From the NCBI GenBank assembly GCA_038503065.1, contig JBCAMK010000006.1:2046001-2110000 (forward strand): 64,000 nt of DNA. Reading direction: 5' to 3'. How positions within the stretch are numbered: the first letter of the stretch is position 1; the number at the start of each line of letters is the position of its first letter. Positions 44,148-53,985 of this stretch are shown here, in pieces. The notes beneath the pieces were generated by a model. That model was not told where the DNA came from and ran no database searches. It was given only the letters and a program-made list of their open reading frames with translations. Position numbers and translations under genes: made by a program. The DNA is from Paragyromitra xinjiangensis. Taxonomy: Eukaryota > Ascomycota > Pezizomycetes > Pezizales > Discinaceae.

Positions 44148-44619
44148 TGTCACGGTTCGAGTAGTTTGGTTAGTAAGTTACTTGGTCGTTGACATCTTGT
44201 ATCCATGGGTCACGTGTTCGGTTCTTGTTGTGGTGGTTTTTGTTTGGGTTCTATGTTGTTCGGTTGTTAGGACTATGTGTCGCAGGCTTAGTGTTGGGAT
44301 TTCCTTATTCGGTTAGGGGTTTATGTCGGTCGGAAGGTTTCGGTTGTGAGTCATGTCAACGAGAAGGAAGGGTTTAGGGTTGAAGGATTCAGGGGGATAA
44401 ATAGGCGAGCTGTTGATGAGCGTTGGTGGTTTCTTTCCTTCCTTCTTCATCCTGTATCTTGTTTAATACACCTCGTATAAACCTTGACCCACGTCCCCCA
44501 CGTCCACAACGATTCCTCGAACTTAGAGTATATTGTGTGACGGATAGTCACCGTGCACTAAGTACCTGGTTGAGTTGCGTGATACCTGTGTTTCCTTGTC
44601 CCTAGGCTCGTCCGTAACA
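44148..44619 (+). repeat. Gypsy 3' LTR
   Basis: 472 bp, one substitution from the 5' LTR. Followed by the TTATG target duplication (44620-44624), which restores the pogo transposase frame. Confidence 0.95.
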
Positions 44620-46478
44620 TTATGGATGATCGAGGATTTCCACTGCGCATTGATCTTCTCCGCACTATCGCAAACGGTATTGCACAACGGGCAGCAGAAG
44701 TAGGTGTAGGTCCAGGATTTGTCAGTAAAACTTGGACTACACGATTTCTTAATCGCCATCCCGAACTTCAAACTAAATTTGCGGGTCGTCTCAATCAACA
44801 AAGGGCATGGGCAAGTCATCCTGCAATCATACAAGATCATTTTGCGAAGTTGGGGCGTATCATGAGAAAGTATGGGTTGAGACCATTTCAGTGTTTCAAC
44901 ATGGATGAGAAAGGGTTTTTGCTTGGGCTATCAACAAAGGCAAAAGTAGTTTGCCGTACCAATCGACACAATCCTCGGGTTACTCAAGATGGTACAAGAG
45001 AATTAATCACTGTTATCGAATCCATTTGCGCAAGCGGTTATGTCCTACCACTCTGGGTCATTTACAAAGGTGCCGCTCAATATATGGGATGGCATACTGG
45101 TCTTGATCCAAACAATCCTGAAGACCTCGCTACACGATTCTCTCACTCATTAACTGGTTGGTCTGACCAATCTATCGGATATGATTGGTTATCTCAACAC
45201 TTCGATCCGATTACACGTGAACGGACTGGAGAAGGAGTAACGAGACTTTTGATTATTGATGGACACACCTCTCATGTTTCATTTGAGTTTCTTGACTACT
45301 GTCTTTCGCACGATATCATTGTTTTTTGCCTTCCTTCACATTCTACACACCTTTTACAACCATTGGACGTTGGTCTTTTTTCCCCTCTTCAACACTACTA
45401 TGGTTGCGCAGTTGATGACTTGATTCGAACAACACATTGTGGAATCCATAGGGGTAATTTTTTTCCTTTACTACAGCAGGCTCGCCACCTTACCTATACC
45501 CGCGAAAACATTGAAAAAGGATTTAAAGAATGTGGGGTGGTGCCATTTAATCCTCGAGTTGTACTATCAAAACTACAAAATAAACCAACAAACCTTACCC
45601 CTCTCAAGTCCAATCAACCGATTATAACAGCTAAAACCCCCCGAAACTGATTTGATTTACGTCAACAACTAGGTCAAGCAGTTAAGGATATTCGAGAGGC
45701 CCCAGAAAGTCAAATCAGAGCTATCGCTGAATCCTTTGTTGTTCGGTTCACTCATACAGCAGAGCACGCAATAACAGAGTCAGATATATATCAACATGAA
45801 GCATCACGAATTCGGGCTGAATATGAGGCACGCAAAATTGCTAAAACAGACAGGCAGGTAGTTACCAAAGCTCGGGTAATTACAGGAGAGGAGGTTTTAA
45901 GAATTGCAGCAGAGCGGGAGGAAAAAGACCGTATAGCAGCGGAAAAAAAGGCAAAAAAGGAGGCAACAGCAAAGAAAAAAGCAGAAGCAATGAAAAAGAA
46001 AGCTTTGATAGATGGAAAAAAGGTTCTGATAGTTGCAACCCCTAAACGACAGGTTTGTTTTAAAGAAACAGCCCAACAGCGCAGAGAACGGTTACGGGTA
46101 AAAGATTCAAATTTCATCGCTGAAGTTGATTTTACAACAACTCCCGATCTCGAACAAAATCTACTACAGCTATCCTCTGAAGATTCCGCCGAGGAATTTG
46201 ATGTTTCACCAACACCTTCTCCCTCTCGTTATAGCTCCCAACTACCTACCAGGCTGGAGCCTTTGTTGATGACACTTAGATCACGGAGGTGAAAGGCTTG
46301 GTTGTGCGAGGCTTTTTTTTCGGTTTTTTTTCCTAGTTTCCTTCTTCCTTCGTTTATTTCTTGTAGTATACTTTTCTTGCTCTCCTTTGGCTGCTTAGGG
46401 CTCGCTAGTGGTGGATATTGAGGGCAGGTTCGGAGAGTTTCCTGGGGGTAATGATAACGCAATTTTGTCTAAGACACT

Positions 46479-46519
46479 GTCTCGCTTCTGGATATGTCTC
46501 GCTTCCCCATCGAATACGT
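46479..46519 (-). repeat. pogo right terminal inverted repeat
   Basis: Inverted match to 17983-18023. Followed by the TA target duplication at 46520-46521. Confidence 0.85.
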
Positions 46520-46570
46520 TACTCAGTTCACGCTACCACAGAACCGAAAACCCTTAAATCTTCCTCAAAG

Positions 46571-47936
46571 ATGCCAAGTGCTACCAATACCCACCGACTC
46601 CGGACAAGGTTCTCTCTTTGGCATATCTTTCCGCTCTTACTCGTCGCGTTTGCAACATGGTGTTGGGAATGGAGTAGTGAGGGTCCAGATGGCGCTGTTG
46701 ATCCAAGATGGGCATCCGTGGATATCCCTTCCGTGGGGTCTAGTCGAGGTACAAAATTACAGTTCTTTTGGGGCGATTCTAGCTACTGCATCTACTATCC
46801 TCTTCCCCAATTTATGTCAATCTACTCTATAATGCAAGAATTAAACTTTCTGAGTATCTAGGGCGAAGTAGCCAGGAAAAACCATTTGCTCCCCTCTCAG
46901 TTTTTGTCCTGATGGGTAAGACCGGTGTGGGGAAAAGCAGCTTCATAGAGTCGCTCGGTGGAAAGAATCTATCTGGACATGCACCAGTTGTTGGTGGTGG
47001 TAAACATTCAGGTAGTGTTGTCTGCTAGCGCTCCCGCCTCAAGGTTGCGGTTACTGAGAACATAAGCTTTTCTAAGTCACACAAGTGCCTAGTCTCTACG
47101 TCACTGCGCTTAATGATAAGGGAATAATACTACTTGATACCCCCGGCTTCGACGACTCGAGCAGGGACAACCTCGAGATCCTCAACGAGATCGTATCTGA
47201 GCTTTATACCCTCGCCCGCAACAGACCCGAGATTCAGATGCAGGGTGTCGTCTTCTTTCACGACATTAGCGAGACTCGGTTTGGGGGAAGCCAGAAGAAA
47301 ACCCTGGCGATACTCAAAGCGCTGGTTGGGGAAAAGAACTTGAGAAACGTCGTCGTCGGAACAACAAAGTGGGGTCCTAAGGGGTCGCATTCATTTCAAA
47401 TGGAAAAAGAAAGAGAGCAGAGCTTAGCACATGAAGAATGGAAAGGAATATCGAAGGCTATGCGGGTCTTTCTTGGTAATAGACACTCGGCTGTTCGAAT
47501 AATCGACGAACTTTTCACCCACGCTCCGTTTCTCATGCTCGCTCAAGAAGAGATGTTAATGCCCCCGCACGCGGTCGAGAGGACAACAGCGGCCAAGCGG
47601 GTCATCCCCGAGGGCCAGCTGGAGCTGAAGAGAATTAAGGAGGAGAAGAGGGAACTCGGGAGAATGGTCGAAAAATCTAAAAAGCAACCGGAGACGCCTG
47701 TTCAGCGACAAGAGTTTGAAGGACTGAGTCAAAAGGACCTAGAGCTAGAGTGTATGATTGATGAACTTACAGGTTCGATAAGATCCATCATGGTGGAGAA
47801 AGGTCCTAGAGATGGTTGGTTCGAGGAAATGATTAAACTGGCTCGTGAGCTTTTCCTTGGGGATTTTCCGGCTAGGAAGATTGTTGCTTGGTTTGCCGGA
47901 GGGGTTTATTACGCGGAGGGTACGATTTATGTTTGA
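46571..47936 (+). CDS. AIG1/GIMAP-like P-loop GTPase, array copy 5
   Basis: The G1 exon is open from about 46790 and holds PLSVFVLMGKTGVGKSSFIE, ending at 47011. The intron 47012-47085 is at the family position. Exon 47086-47936 has ILLDTPGFDD (G3), GVVFFHDISETRFGGSQKK, VVGTTKW (G4 position) and a short charged helix region. The tail DGWFEEMIKLARELFLG is a weaker match to the WF helix of the other copies. It lacks the long coiled coil. The first exon is not settled: ATG 46571 (MPSATNTHRLRTR) begins an ORF with a hydrophobic stretch (FPLLLVAFATWCW) but must be spliced to reach the P-loop frame, with the TTCTAG at about 46781 as a possible acceptor. It sits 52 bp from the pogo end, so its native promoter was probably separated. 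Confidence 0.7.
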
Positions 47937-49065
47937 CCATGTTTGCTACACCGCCCCTTGAGCTCTACTAGATTCTAATACTTATGTGCTCTTATAGCCC
48001 ATCCATAACTGCTCACATACGACCCTAATTACATCTGTAGTCAAGATTGGGTACTCTCCCCCACTTCCCTCTAAATCCAGAGCTCAGAGATGTCTGACAA
48101 ATAGACATTTACTTTCTCGTTGGTTGAAGAAAACCCTCTTGAATTGAGCACCTTGTATTTCAATTAAAACAATCCATTCATGATCAGGCCACAAGGTTCG
48201 AAGCGTGACCATAGGCGGGGTTGAGTGGAGATAGTTTGCAGTCCACAAGAACAAGATTTTGTAGCATTTAAAATGATTATAGCAATGGTAGCGTGAATTC
48301 GAGATATCCATGCATAAGATGTCACTCGATAGTCAAAATATTTTTTCCTATTGGAAACAGACTTCCTAGTTGGGTGTCAGTAGGAGACTGTGATAAAGGG
48401 TGTCGAGATCTTATTGCGATGACAATCTTGTAGTACTAGTATGCGCGCTCGAGCGCTGTGTCTATAAATTCGGGCCTATATGGAGATTGACTCCTTAGTC
48501 AAACAATTCTCTACTATACTACACGCACCCCTATTTTGCAACATTTCTAGAACGGGCCCTAACCTGTTTTTCTGGAAAGAAACCCGGCTTATTGCCGATC
48601 TCAGGATTTTGTGGTTACTCTCTTAATTTAGACTACTTCCAATTTCCTTTTTAGATACGTAAGCTCATGATGATACCAACCCGTGAGCTAATCTCGATTC
48701 CAGACCTTTTGGGAAAATCGCTATTTATTTTGGGTGGTTGAGTTCTAATTTTGCATTCCTTCCTGTTTTCACTGTGATACGGATCTGTTCAAATACAGTA
48801 CGAGTGACTTTCTGTGACTGTAAACAACTTACTAAGTTAGATTTTGTATGCTCTCGTGGAATATATCCCTTCGTTCGTTTTGGGGTATGGGAGCTTCACC
48901 AGAAGAGTGGCGAAAAGGTGAGATCATAATACATGGCGAGCTATGAAAGTGATATACAAGCAATTTGATTACTATTTTCAATCTATATCCTGACTTCCCA
49001 AACGCCATTTACATACAATTACAAGATCCCAACGCTGCATCCGATAATACTAAACTATAACTATC
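47937..49065. other. Intergenic, no gene seen
   Basis: No supported gene. It contains small ORFs only. Confidence 0.4.
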
Positions 49066-49965
49066 TTACTTCTTCCGGATATTCTTGACCTTCCTCTTCT
49101 TGAATACCACACCATCACCCACAACTGCAGGTTCCGAGTCTTCTTTCTTCACCTCTACTCCACCTTCCGTCTTCACCACCGCTTCATCCTCTTCAGTTTT
49201 GATTTTCGGTACCTCCCCCGTGTCTTCCTCCTTAGTCACCGATTCCCCATCTTCTTTCTTAACCTCCACCTTCACCTCCGCCTCCGACCCCTCCACCTTC
49301 CCCTTCCCCTTCCCTTTAAACAACACCCCCGGATCAAAATCCAACTCCTCCTGCCCCGGATATGTCTTAACCTGAATACTAAACCCCTTCATAGCCCTCT
49401 CATCCTCATCCATCGCCTCCCACCTCCTCTCCCTCTCCTCCTCCTCCAACTTCCTCTTCTGCAACCTCACAATCTCATTCACCACCGCCTCCTTCCCCTC
49501 CTTCCCCTCCTCCACCGTCGCCACCTCCCAATCCCCAACCATAGCCAACTCCCTCCTCACCTCATCCGGCAACGCCACACCAAGCGCCTCCAACTCCTTC
49601 AACTGTCTCTTCCTCTCCTCCTCCGTCGCCGCTCTCGGCTGTTTATACGCCGACGACGGCCCAGCGAACGGAGCAGGGGCAGACGAAGAGGAGGAGCCGC
49701 CAACAATACCGTTTAACCGCGCGACTTCCCGTTTTGCAGCCGCAGCGGCGGATTGTTCGCGTTCGTTGGTGCGGTGGAGGTCGCGCAGGAAACGCTTCAG
49801 CGCCCCTTGGTGCTTCATCGATGTGTCGTGGTTTTTTTTGGACACGGGGGTGTCGACGACGAACATTTTGCAGTGTTTGCAGTAGTATTTAGGCTAGGGT
49901 GGTTAGTACAGCGTATAAGATAGGGAGGAGAAGGTGCGTACTGTGGATTTCCAGTATTCAGACAT
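49066..49965 (-). CDS. U1-type zinc-finger protein, WBP4-like splicing factor
   Basis: Exon 1 (49965-49942) gives MSEYWKST. A 48-bp intron (49894-49941, GTACGC...CCTAG) is followed by exon 2 (49893-49066) starting PKYYCKHC. The protein has 283 residues. The finger is YYCKHCKMFVVDTPVSKKNH with a second His in KHQ, the matrin/U1-C-type fold found at the N-terminus of WBP4/FBP21 splicing proteins, followed by the usual basic helix GALKRFLRDLHR. The rest is Glu/Lys/Val-rich and ends with a basic KKRKVKNIRKK that could be a nuclear signal. No WW domain is seen, unlike the animal protein. The gene is head-to-head with the Tma20 homologue, 192 bp apart. Confidence 0.85.
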
Positions 49966-50157
49966 GGTGGCGGTGGGGTGGAGTGTTGAAGGGGTGGTTT
50001 AGGGGTGTTTGAAGAGGTGAGGTTGAAGTTGAGTTGAGCTGCTGAATGAGGCTCAAGTGGTCTGTGCGTAGTTACCCGGATGTAGCTTGGCTGACTTCAT
50101 TGCCCCTCCCCCGCAGTTGACGGAATATATCACGACTGTCTCGTATCAGCTATCACG
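49966..50157. promoter_or_regulatory. Short bidirectional promoter
   Basis: The 192 bp between the start codons of the divergent WBP4-like and Tma20 genes must hold both promoters. No TATA box is evident. Confidence 0.6.
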
Positions 50158-50796
50158 ATGTTTAAGAAAGGGTTTGTTTAAAAACCACTCTTTGGAAACC
50201 ACGACTAACCGTCTCCAGCTTCTCCGGGTCGCAAAAGACCAAACTCAAGTCTTCAGCGCAACGCTCACTCCGTACTAGGATCTGTGAGCAATTCCCGTTA
50301 CTGACACCATACATCGATGAGATCATACCGAAGAAGTCTCAGGTAGACCTTATCAAAGCGTAGGATTACCCCCTCATAGTACAATTCCCACACTAACATG
50401 ATTAGACCCGAGAGGATCTCACTCTACGCGCTCGACCACGAGATCTTGTTTTTCCAGCACCACGATGATGCGTTATTCCCACATCTACGTCTCGTGCATA
50501 GATTCCCGCAGTGTTTCGCGACGCTCCAGATTGATCGTGGTGCGATTCGGTTTGTGCTTTCCGGGGCGCAGCTGATGTGTCCGGGACTTACGTCACCGGG
50601 GGCGAGGCTACCGGGGAAGGAAGATGCCGTGGCGGCGGGAGTGGTGGTGGCGGTTAATGCGGAGGGGAAGGAGAATGCGTGTATGGTTGGGTTGTTGAAG
50701 ATGGATACAGAGAAGATTAAGAGTGTTAATAAGGGGGTGGGGGTGGAGACTGTGCATTATCTGGGGGATGGGTTGTGGAGGTGTGAAGCTGATTAG
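50158..50796 (+). CDS. TMA20: Translation machinery-associated protein 20 (MCT-1 family)
   Basis: Three exons: 50158-50171, 50219-50359 and 50406-50796. They sum to 546 bases, giving 181 residues, the usual length of yeast Tma20 and human MCT-1. The start MFKKG is the family N-terminus, only 14 bases long in exon 1. Intron 1 has GACTAAC and CTCCAG; intron 2 has ACTAACATGATTAG. Family residues follow: EQFPLLTPYIDEIIPKKSQV and ALDHEILFFQHHDDALFPHL, then a PUA domain over the second half (IRFVLSGAQLMCPGLTSPGA). Tma20 binds the 40S ribosome with Tma22/DENR and helps recycling and re-initiation. The gene looks complete. Confidence 0.95.
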
Positions 50797-52740
50797 GCTA
50801 GGGGTAATGAATGAGGCCTCAGTAATTGAGGTCGTGTTGAATTGCTGAGTTCGTAGTTGGGCTCTTTTATTGATAGGACTACTGGGTTGCCCTGGGGATT
50901 TAATTAATGTTCAGCTGGGAATAGTTAATTCTACTCCTACAGGCACAATTGGGCTACCCGCCTTGCTGAAAATTACTCGCACAAAGCCTACTTCTCACCA
51001 TTACGAGTCTGAACAGCCTTCTCAACTTAATTGCCTCAGAAATCTTAACAGACATTATATTGCCAGTGTTCAAAGCACAATTCCAACCAGTGCCGTAGTA
51101 AAGACACCGATACTTCTAGTATCTCTACTCGTAGATAGTTCTGCCACGCCTGCGTAAATACTCAGTACAATGTAAGTATAGCAGCTCCCCGTCACGATAC
51201 TTAGAAGATTCTTTCAATCGAAACCCGTATCAACCCCGTAAGTGCCTCCAAAAAAGTAAAATACGGCTCGAGGCTTGCTGTAACCTAAAACCAAGCCATA
51301 CTTTATCCTCCAGCAAGTACTGAGACTTAGGTATGTACTCAGCTAGCCACACTCGTAACACTACTTAGGGTGAAGCAAAAACAAAAGAAGCAAAACTCTT
51401 CTCCGAAACCCTTCCCAAACCTGAGGCGCATAAAAAACTCCCTCCTCACGCTGGCTCAAATAATTAAGAGCTTTAATAATTAACCCCCTCTCTACTCATG
51501 CCACGTCACGCGGACACCTTCCGAGAATATATTCTCTCCGCGGAACCTCCGTTCAGGCGGACCACATCCCACGCCTAAGCCCACCTAAACGGTCCGGCAA
51601 AACTACCCAACCACCAAGGTGTCCGGAGGCTCCAGCCTTAAACTAAAACCAATGATAGCAATTCCACATTAACACGGTATCGAGCCCGAGCACTGTGCAA
51701 GGCGGATATAAACGTGCCAATACCACCATTAATTACCCTATTGCGAGGGATTATCCAATCGGGTGCAGTATGATAGTTAAAGCAATGGAAAAAGGGATTC
51801 ACAACATCAGGGTCGTGGTTCATCTGACGTAGTTAGGCATCTAGATCACCAGTCCGTGTTCTAGATATATATAACTAGCTGCAAGTGCGCACTCTGCGCA
51901 GACGACGACCGGTTCAGAAATTAGTGGGTATTTTAGAATAGCCCAGGATTGAAACCGGGTGATGGAGGGTAGAAAAGAAAAAAAAGAATTACGACCCTGG
52001 CGGAGTACTCTCATCAATAAGCGCACCAACGAGGCAATCAGACGGTTTTTTTTACGGAGCGAGCCTGAACAAGGCGTGCCCTGCACCGCCTGAAGTTACA
52101 GTTGTCAGGATCGCACTTTGTTTGGCACTTGTGTCGGCGAATCATAATGTATCACTCGTTGGAGCCTTGTTACGGGGGAAATCAGCGCGTTCACACTGAT
52201 TCTTTGAGAGAGATTCTATGAGATGTGTTGGCGCGTTTCGGCGATGTTCGTCGTGGGGATGACTTAGGGAGAGTGTCGTACAAGAAGACGATATACCATC
52301 CCACCGCCTGGCCATCCCTATCCGGCACCACGGAGGGGAAGCGCGTCATATAGAGGGGATGCGCACACGAGCCTGGGGTTGGAGTTTTCGAAGAAATGAT
52401 CGACACGGGGATATCTGATCAACAGCGGCTCTGCTGTTTCGGAGGAACACGGCCAGTTCATCTTGAGGTCTATGATGCGCTGTCAGGGGTGCAGAGGTAC
52501 ATGTATCTCTCCCCCAGGTTCGTCCGAACTGCGGTGTACTGAGAACTACGCCTGCTCTGTGTAACCTTGGTCCACCGTTTTCAGCCTCTTATTCACCCCA
52601 CTTGATTCCCTTCCTCTCTCTCCGTTTCGCACTTCGCACTCGCCTACCTGCTTGGTCTTCGCTCCCCGTTTCTGCCCCACTGACAGAACCGTTCTGCTTT
52701 ATTGCCCAGCAAGGCTTTCTCTGTTTGGTTCGTACTTTTG
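50797..52740. other. Intergenic, no gene seen
   Basis: Nearly 2 kb with no supported coding sequence. Confidence 0.4.
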
Positions 52741-52748
52741 TATAAATA
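52741..52748 (+). promoter_or_regulatory. TATA-like box of the SUZ-domain gene
   Basis: TATAAATA lies 165 bp before the ATG at 52906, followed by a CT-rich stretch (TTCTTTTTCATT...TTTTCTCC), typical of fungal promoters. Confidence 0.5.
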
Positions 52749-52905
52749 AGCGGCAGGTTGTCCGCTCTCTGGGTTTCTTTTTCATTGCGATTTTTCTCCA
52801 TTCTCTATTTCCATTCCGTACGCCCCGTTGACCCTTCAGAGCTCCATAAGCTTCAGCGCCTCTAATCCTAAGATCACCGAACTCACCCTACACTCACCCG
52901 CAGTA

Positions 52906-53985
52906 ATGGCGACAATCATCCCCAACTCATGGGACCAAGAAGATTGGGAAAAACAAGCCGATGTAACCCCCCCACTCTCACAGCCTCTAGACCCTCCTAA
53001 CAAGCTACAGGAACCCTCACCCCTTCCTTCCCGCCGACCTAACCCCACGGCGCCTCCATTCAACCCCCCCACAGCGCCCCGCCTCCGCCCCTCCGCCCCC
53101 GAATTTGAATCCTCCCATCTCCCCTACACCCCGTCCTCCGGGGGTGTCCCTAAAACCCTCTACAAACCCGAACTCAAAATCCTAAGGCGCAGCTCCTCCG
53201 AAACCCCCAGCGCCCAACCCCCAACCCCTCCAACCGACGACGCAGCAGAAAAAGAGCGCCGCGAACGCGAACTCAAAGACCGCGAACGCCGCTACAAGGA
53301 AGTACGCGAGCGCATCATGGGCGAGCCCAAAGACTCCGACCTCAAACCCAAAAAACCCCCAACCCCAAAGCCAAAACGAACCTCACCAGACACCACCCCA
53401 CCTTCACGAACCCCCAAGTCCCGTCCGTCCCCGTCGCGGAGCCCCCCCCGTAGACAATCCCCCCCGCGCTCATCCGTCACATCCCTCTCACTCAACGGCG
53501 GGGACTTCACCGCAGCACCAACGCGCTACGCGCCGCAGAGGGAACTCGACGGGAAGCTCCTCGAGTCGCAGTTGCTGCAGGCGGGCCAGGAGGCTCCGCT
53601 TTCGGCTGAAACCGACGCGGCGGGGTTGGATTGGGATTCGTTTTCGCGCGACGAAGGGTGGTCGAGGAGCTCGTACGAGTATGGTGGCCCCATGGGGTAT
53701 GGTCATGTTCCGCCGCGGCAGCAGAATCCGGGGATTTACGGTGGGGCTGCGGCGGCGGATTTTCCTACTACTACTACGTCGAGGTATAACGTGTATGCGC
53801 AGGGACGAACGCCGTATGTGGAGAAGGTGCAGAAGCAGCTGGGGGGAGCGCAGATGGGGGTTGTGCAGGCGGTTCGGGCGCCGAGAGGGCCGGATGCGGA
53901 TGGTGGGAAGGGGTTTAAGGGGAGGGGGAAGGTGGCGGGGAAGTTGGAGGGGTTAAGGATTGGGGAGGAGGTGGGAGGGATGTAG
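52906..53985 (+). CDS. SUZ-domain RNA-binding protein
   Basis: A single-exon gene, 359 residues. The first ATG in a good context is 52906 (MATIIPNSWDQEDWEKQ). A Pro-rich region follows, and a SUZ-like segment at about residues 85-145: LYKPELKILRRSSS, then a charged run ending RERRYKEVRERIMGEP. The SUZ motif binds RNA and occurs with R3H domains; none is seen here. The middle is Ser/Pro/Arg-rich, and the C-terminus has Arg/Gly patches (GGKGFKGRGKVAGKLEGL). Such proteins act in mRNA metabolism in the cytoplasm. The coding strand switches from C-rich to G-rich near 53560. Confidence 0.75.
   Translation: MATIIPNSWDQEDWEKQADVTPPLSQPLDPPNKLQEPSPLPSRRPNPTAPPFNPPTAPRLRPSAPEFESSHLPYTPSSGGVPKTLYKPELKILRRSSSETPSAQPPTPPTDDAAEKERRERELKDRERRYKEVRERIMGEPKDSDLKPKKPPTPKPKRTSPDTTPPSRTPKSRPSPSRSPPRRQSPPRSSVTSLSLNGGDFTAAPTRYAPQRELDGKLLESQLLQAGQEAPLSAETDAAGLDWDSFSRDEGWSRSSYEYGGPMGYGHVPPRQQNPGIYGGAAAADFPTTTTSRYNVYAQGRTPYVEKVQKQLGGAQMGVVQAVRAPRGPDADGGKGFKGRGKVAGKLEGLRIGEEVGGM

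Larger units (their letters stand above)
18376..44619 (+). mobile_element. Ty3/gypsy chromodomain retrotransposon with two nested elements
   Basis: Bounded by two 472-bp LTRs (18376-18847 and 44148-44619) beginning TGTCACGG and ending TAACA, with a 5-bp target duplication TTATG (18371-18375 and 44620-44624). Internal order is gag, protease, reverse transcriptase, RNase H, integrase and chromodomain, which places it in the chromoviruses. Two Plavaka-type elements interrupt the integrase region. Without them the element is about 6089 bp, a normal complete length. A purine-rich tract (GAGGAGGGG, 44135-44143) just before the right LTR is the plausible plus-strand primer. The chromodomain would direct integration to particular histone marks, which fits insertion into other repeats. 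Confidence 0.95.
18118..46292 (+). pseudogene. pogo-type transposase, split by insertion and one stop
   Basis: The gene is in two parts, 18118-18375 and 44625-46292, and the codon after the insertion follows on exactly once one TTATG is removed. The N-terminus has a psq-type helix-turn-helix (LNEASEATGIPRSTLGHRMT), then a CENP-B-like DNA-binding region (DLLRTIANGI...WTTRFLNRHPEL). The DDE_1 catalytic domain has FNMDEKGF (first Asp), LLIIDGHTSH (second Asp) and HLLQPLDVGLFSPLQ (third Asp), a DDD triad as in pogo relatives. A single in-frame TGA at 45648-45650 comes after the catalytic domain. The frame then stays open to 46292 through a Lys/Ala/Glu-rich C-terminus. The TGA may be a CGA to TGA transition. 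The enzyme made before the stop would still have the whole triad, so only the insertion clearly kills it. Confidence 0.9.
17983..46519 (+). mobile_element. pogo/Fot1-like DNA transposon, interrupted by retrotransposon
   Basis: The left end starts ACGTATTTGATGGGGAAGCG; the right end, reverse-complemented, starts ACGTATTCGATGGGGAAGCG. The match continues for about 40 bases (GAGACATA.CC.AG.AGCGAGA). Both ends abut TA (17981-17982 and 46520-46521), the expected target duplication. Without the 26249-bp insertion (18376-44624) the element is 2288 bp, normal for fungal pogo/Fot1 relatives. It carries one transposase gene. The right end lies about 50 bp before a candidate first exon of GTPase copy 5, so the transposon landed in that gene's upstream region. 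Confidence 0.92.
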
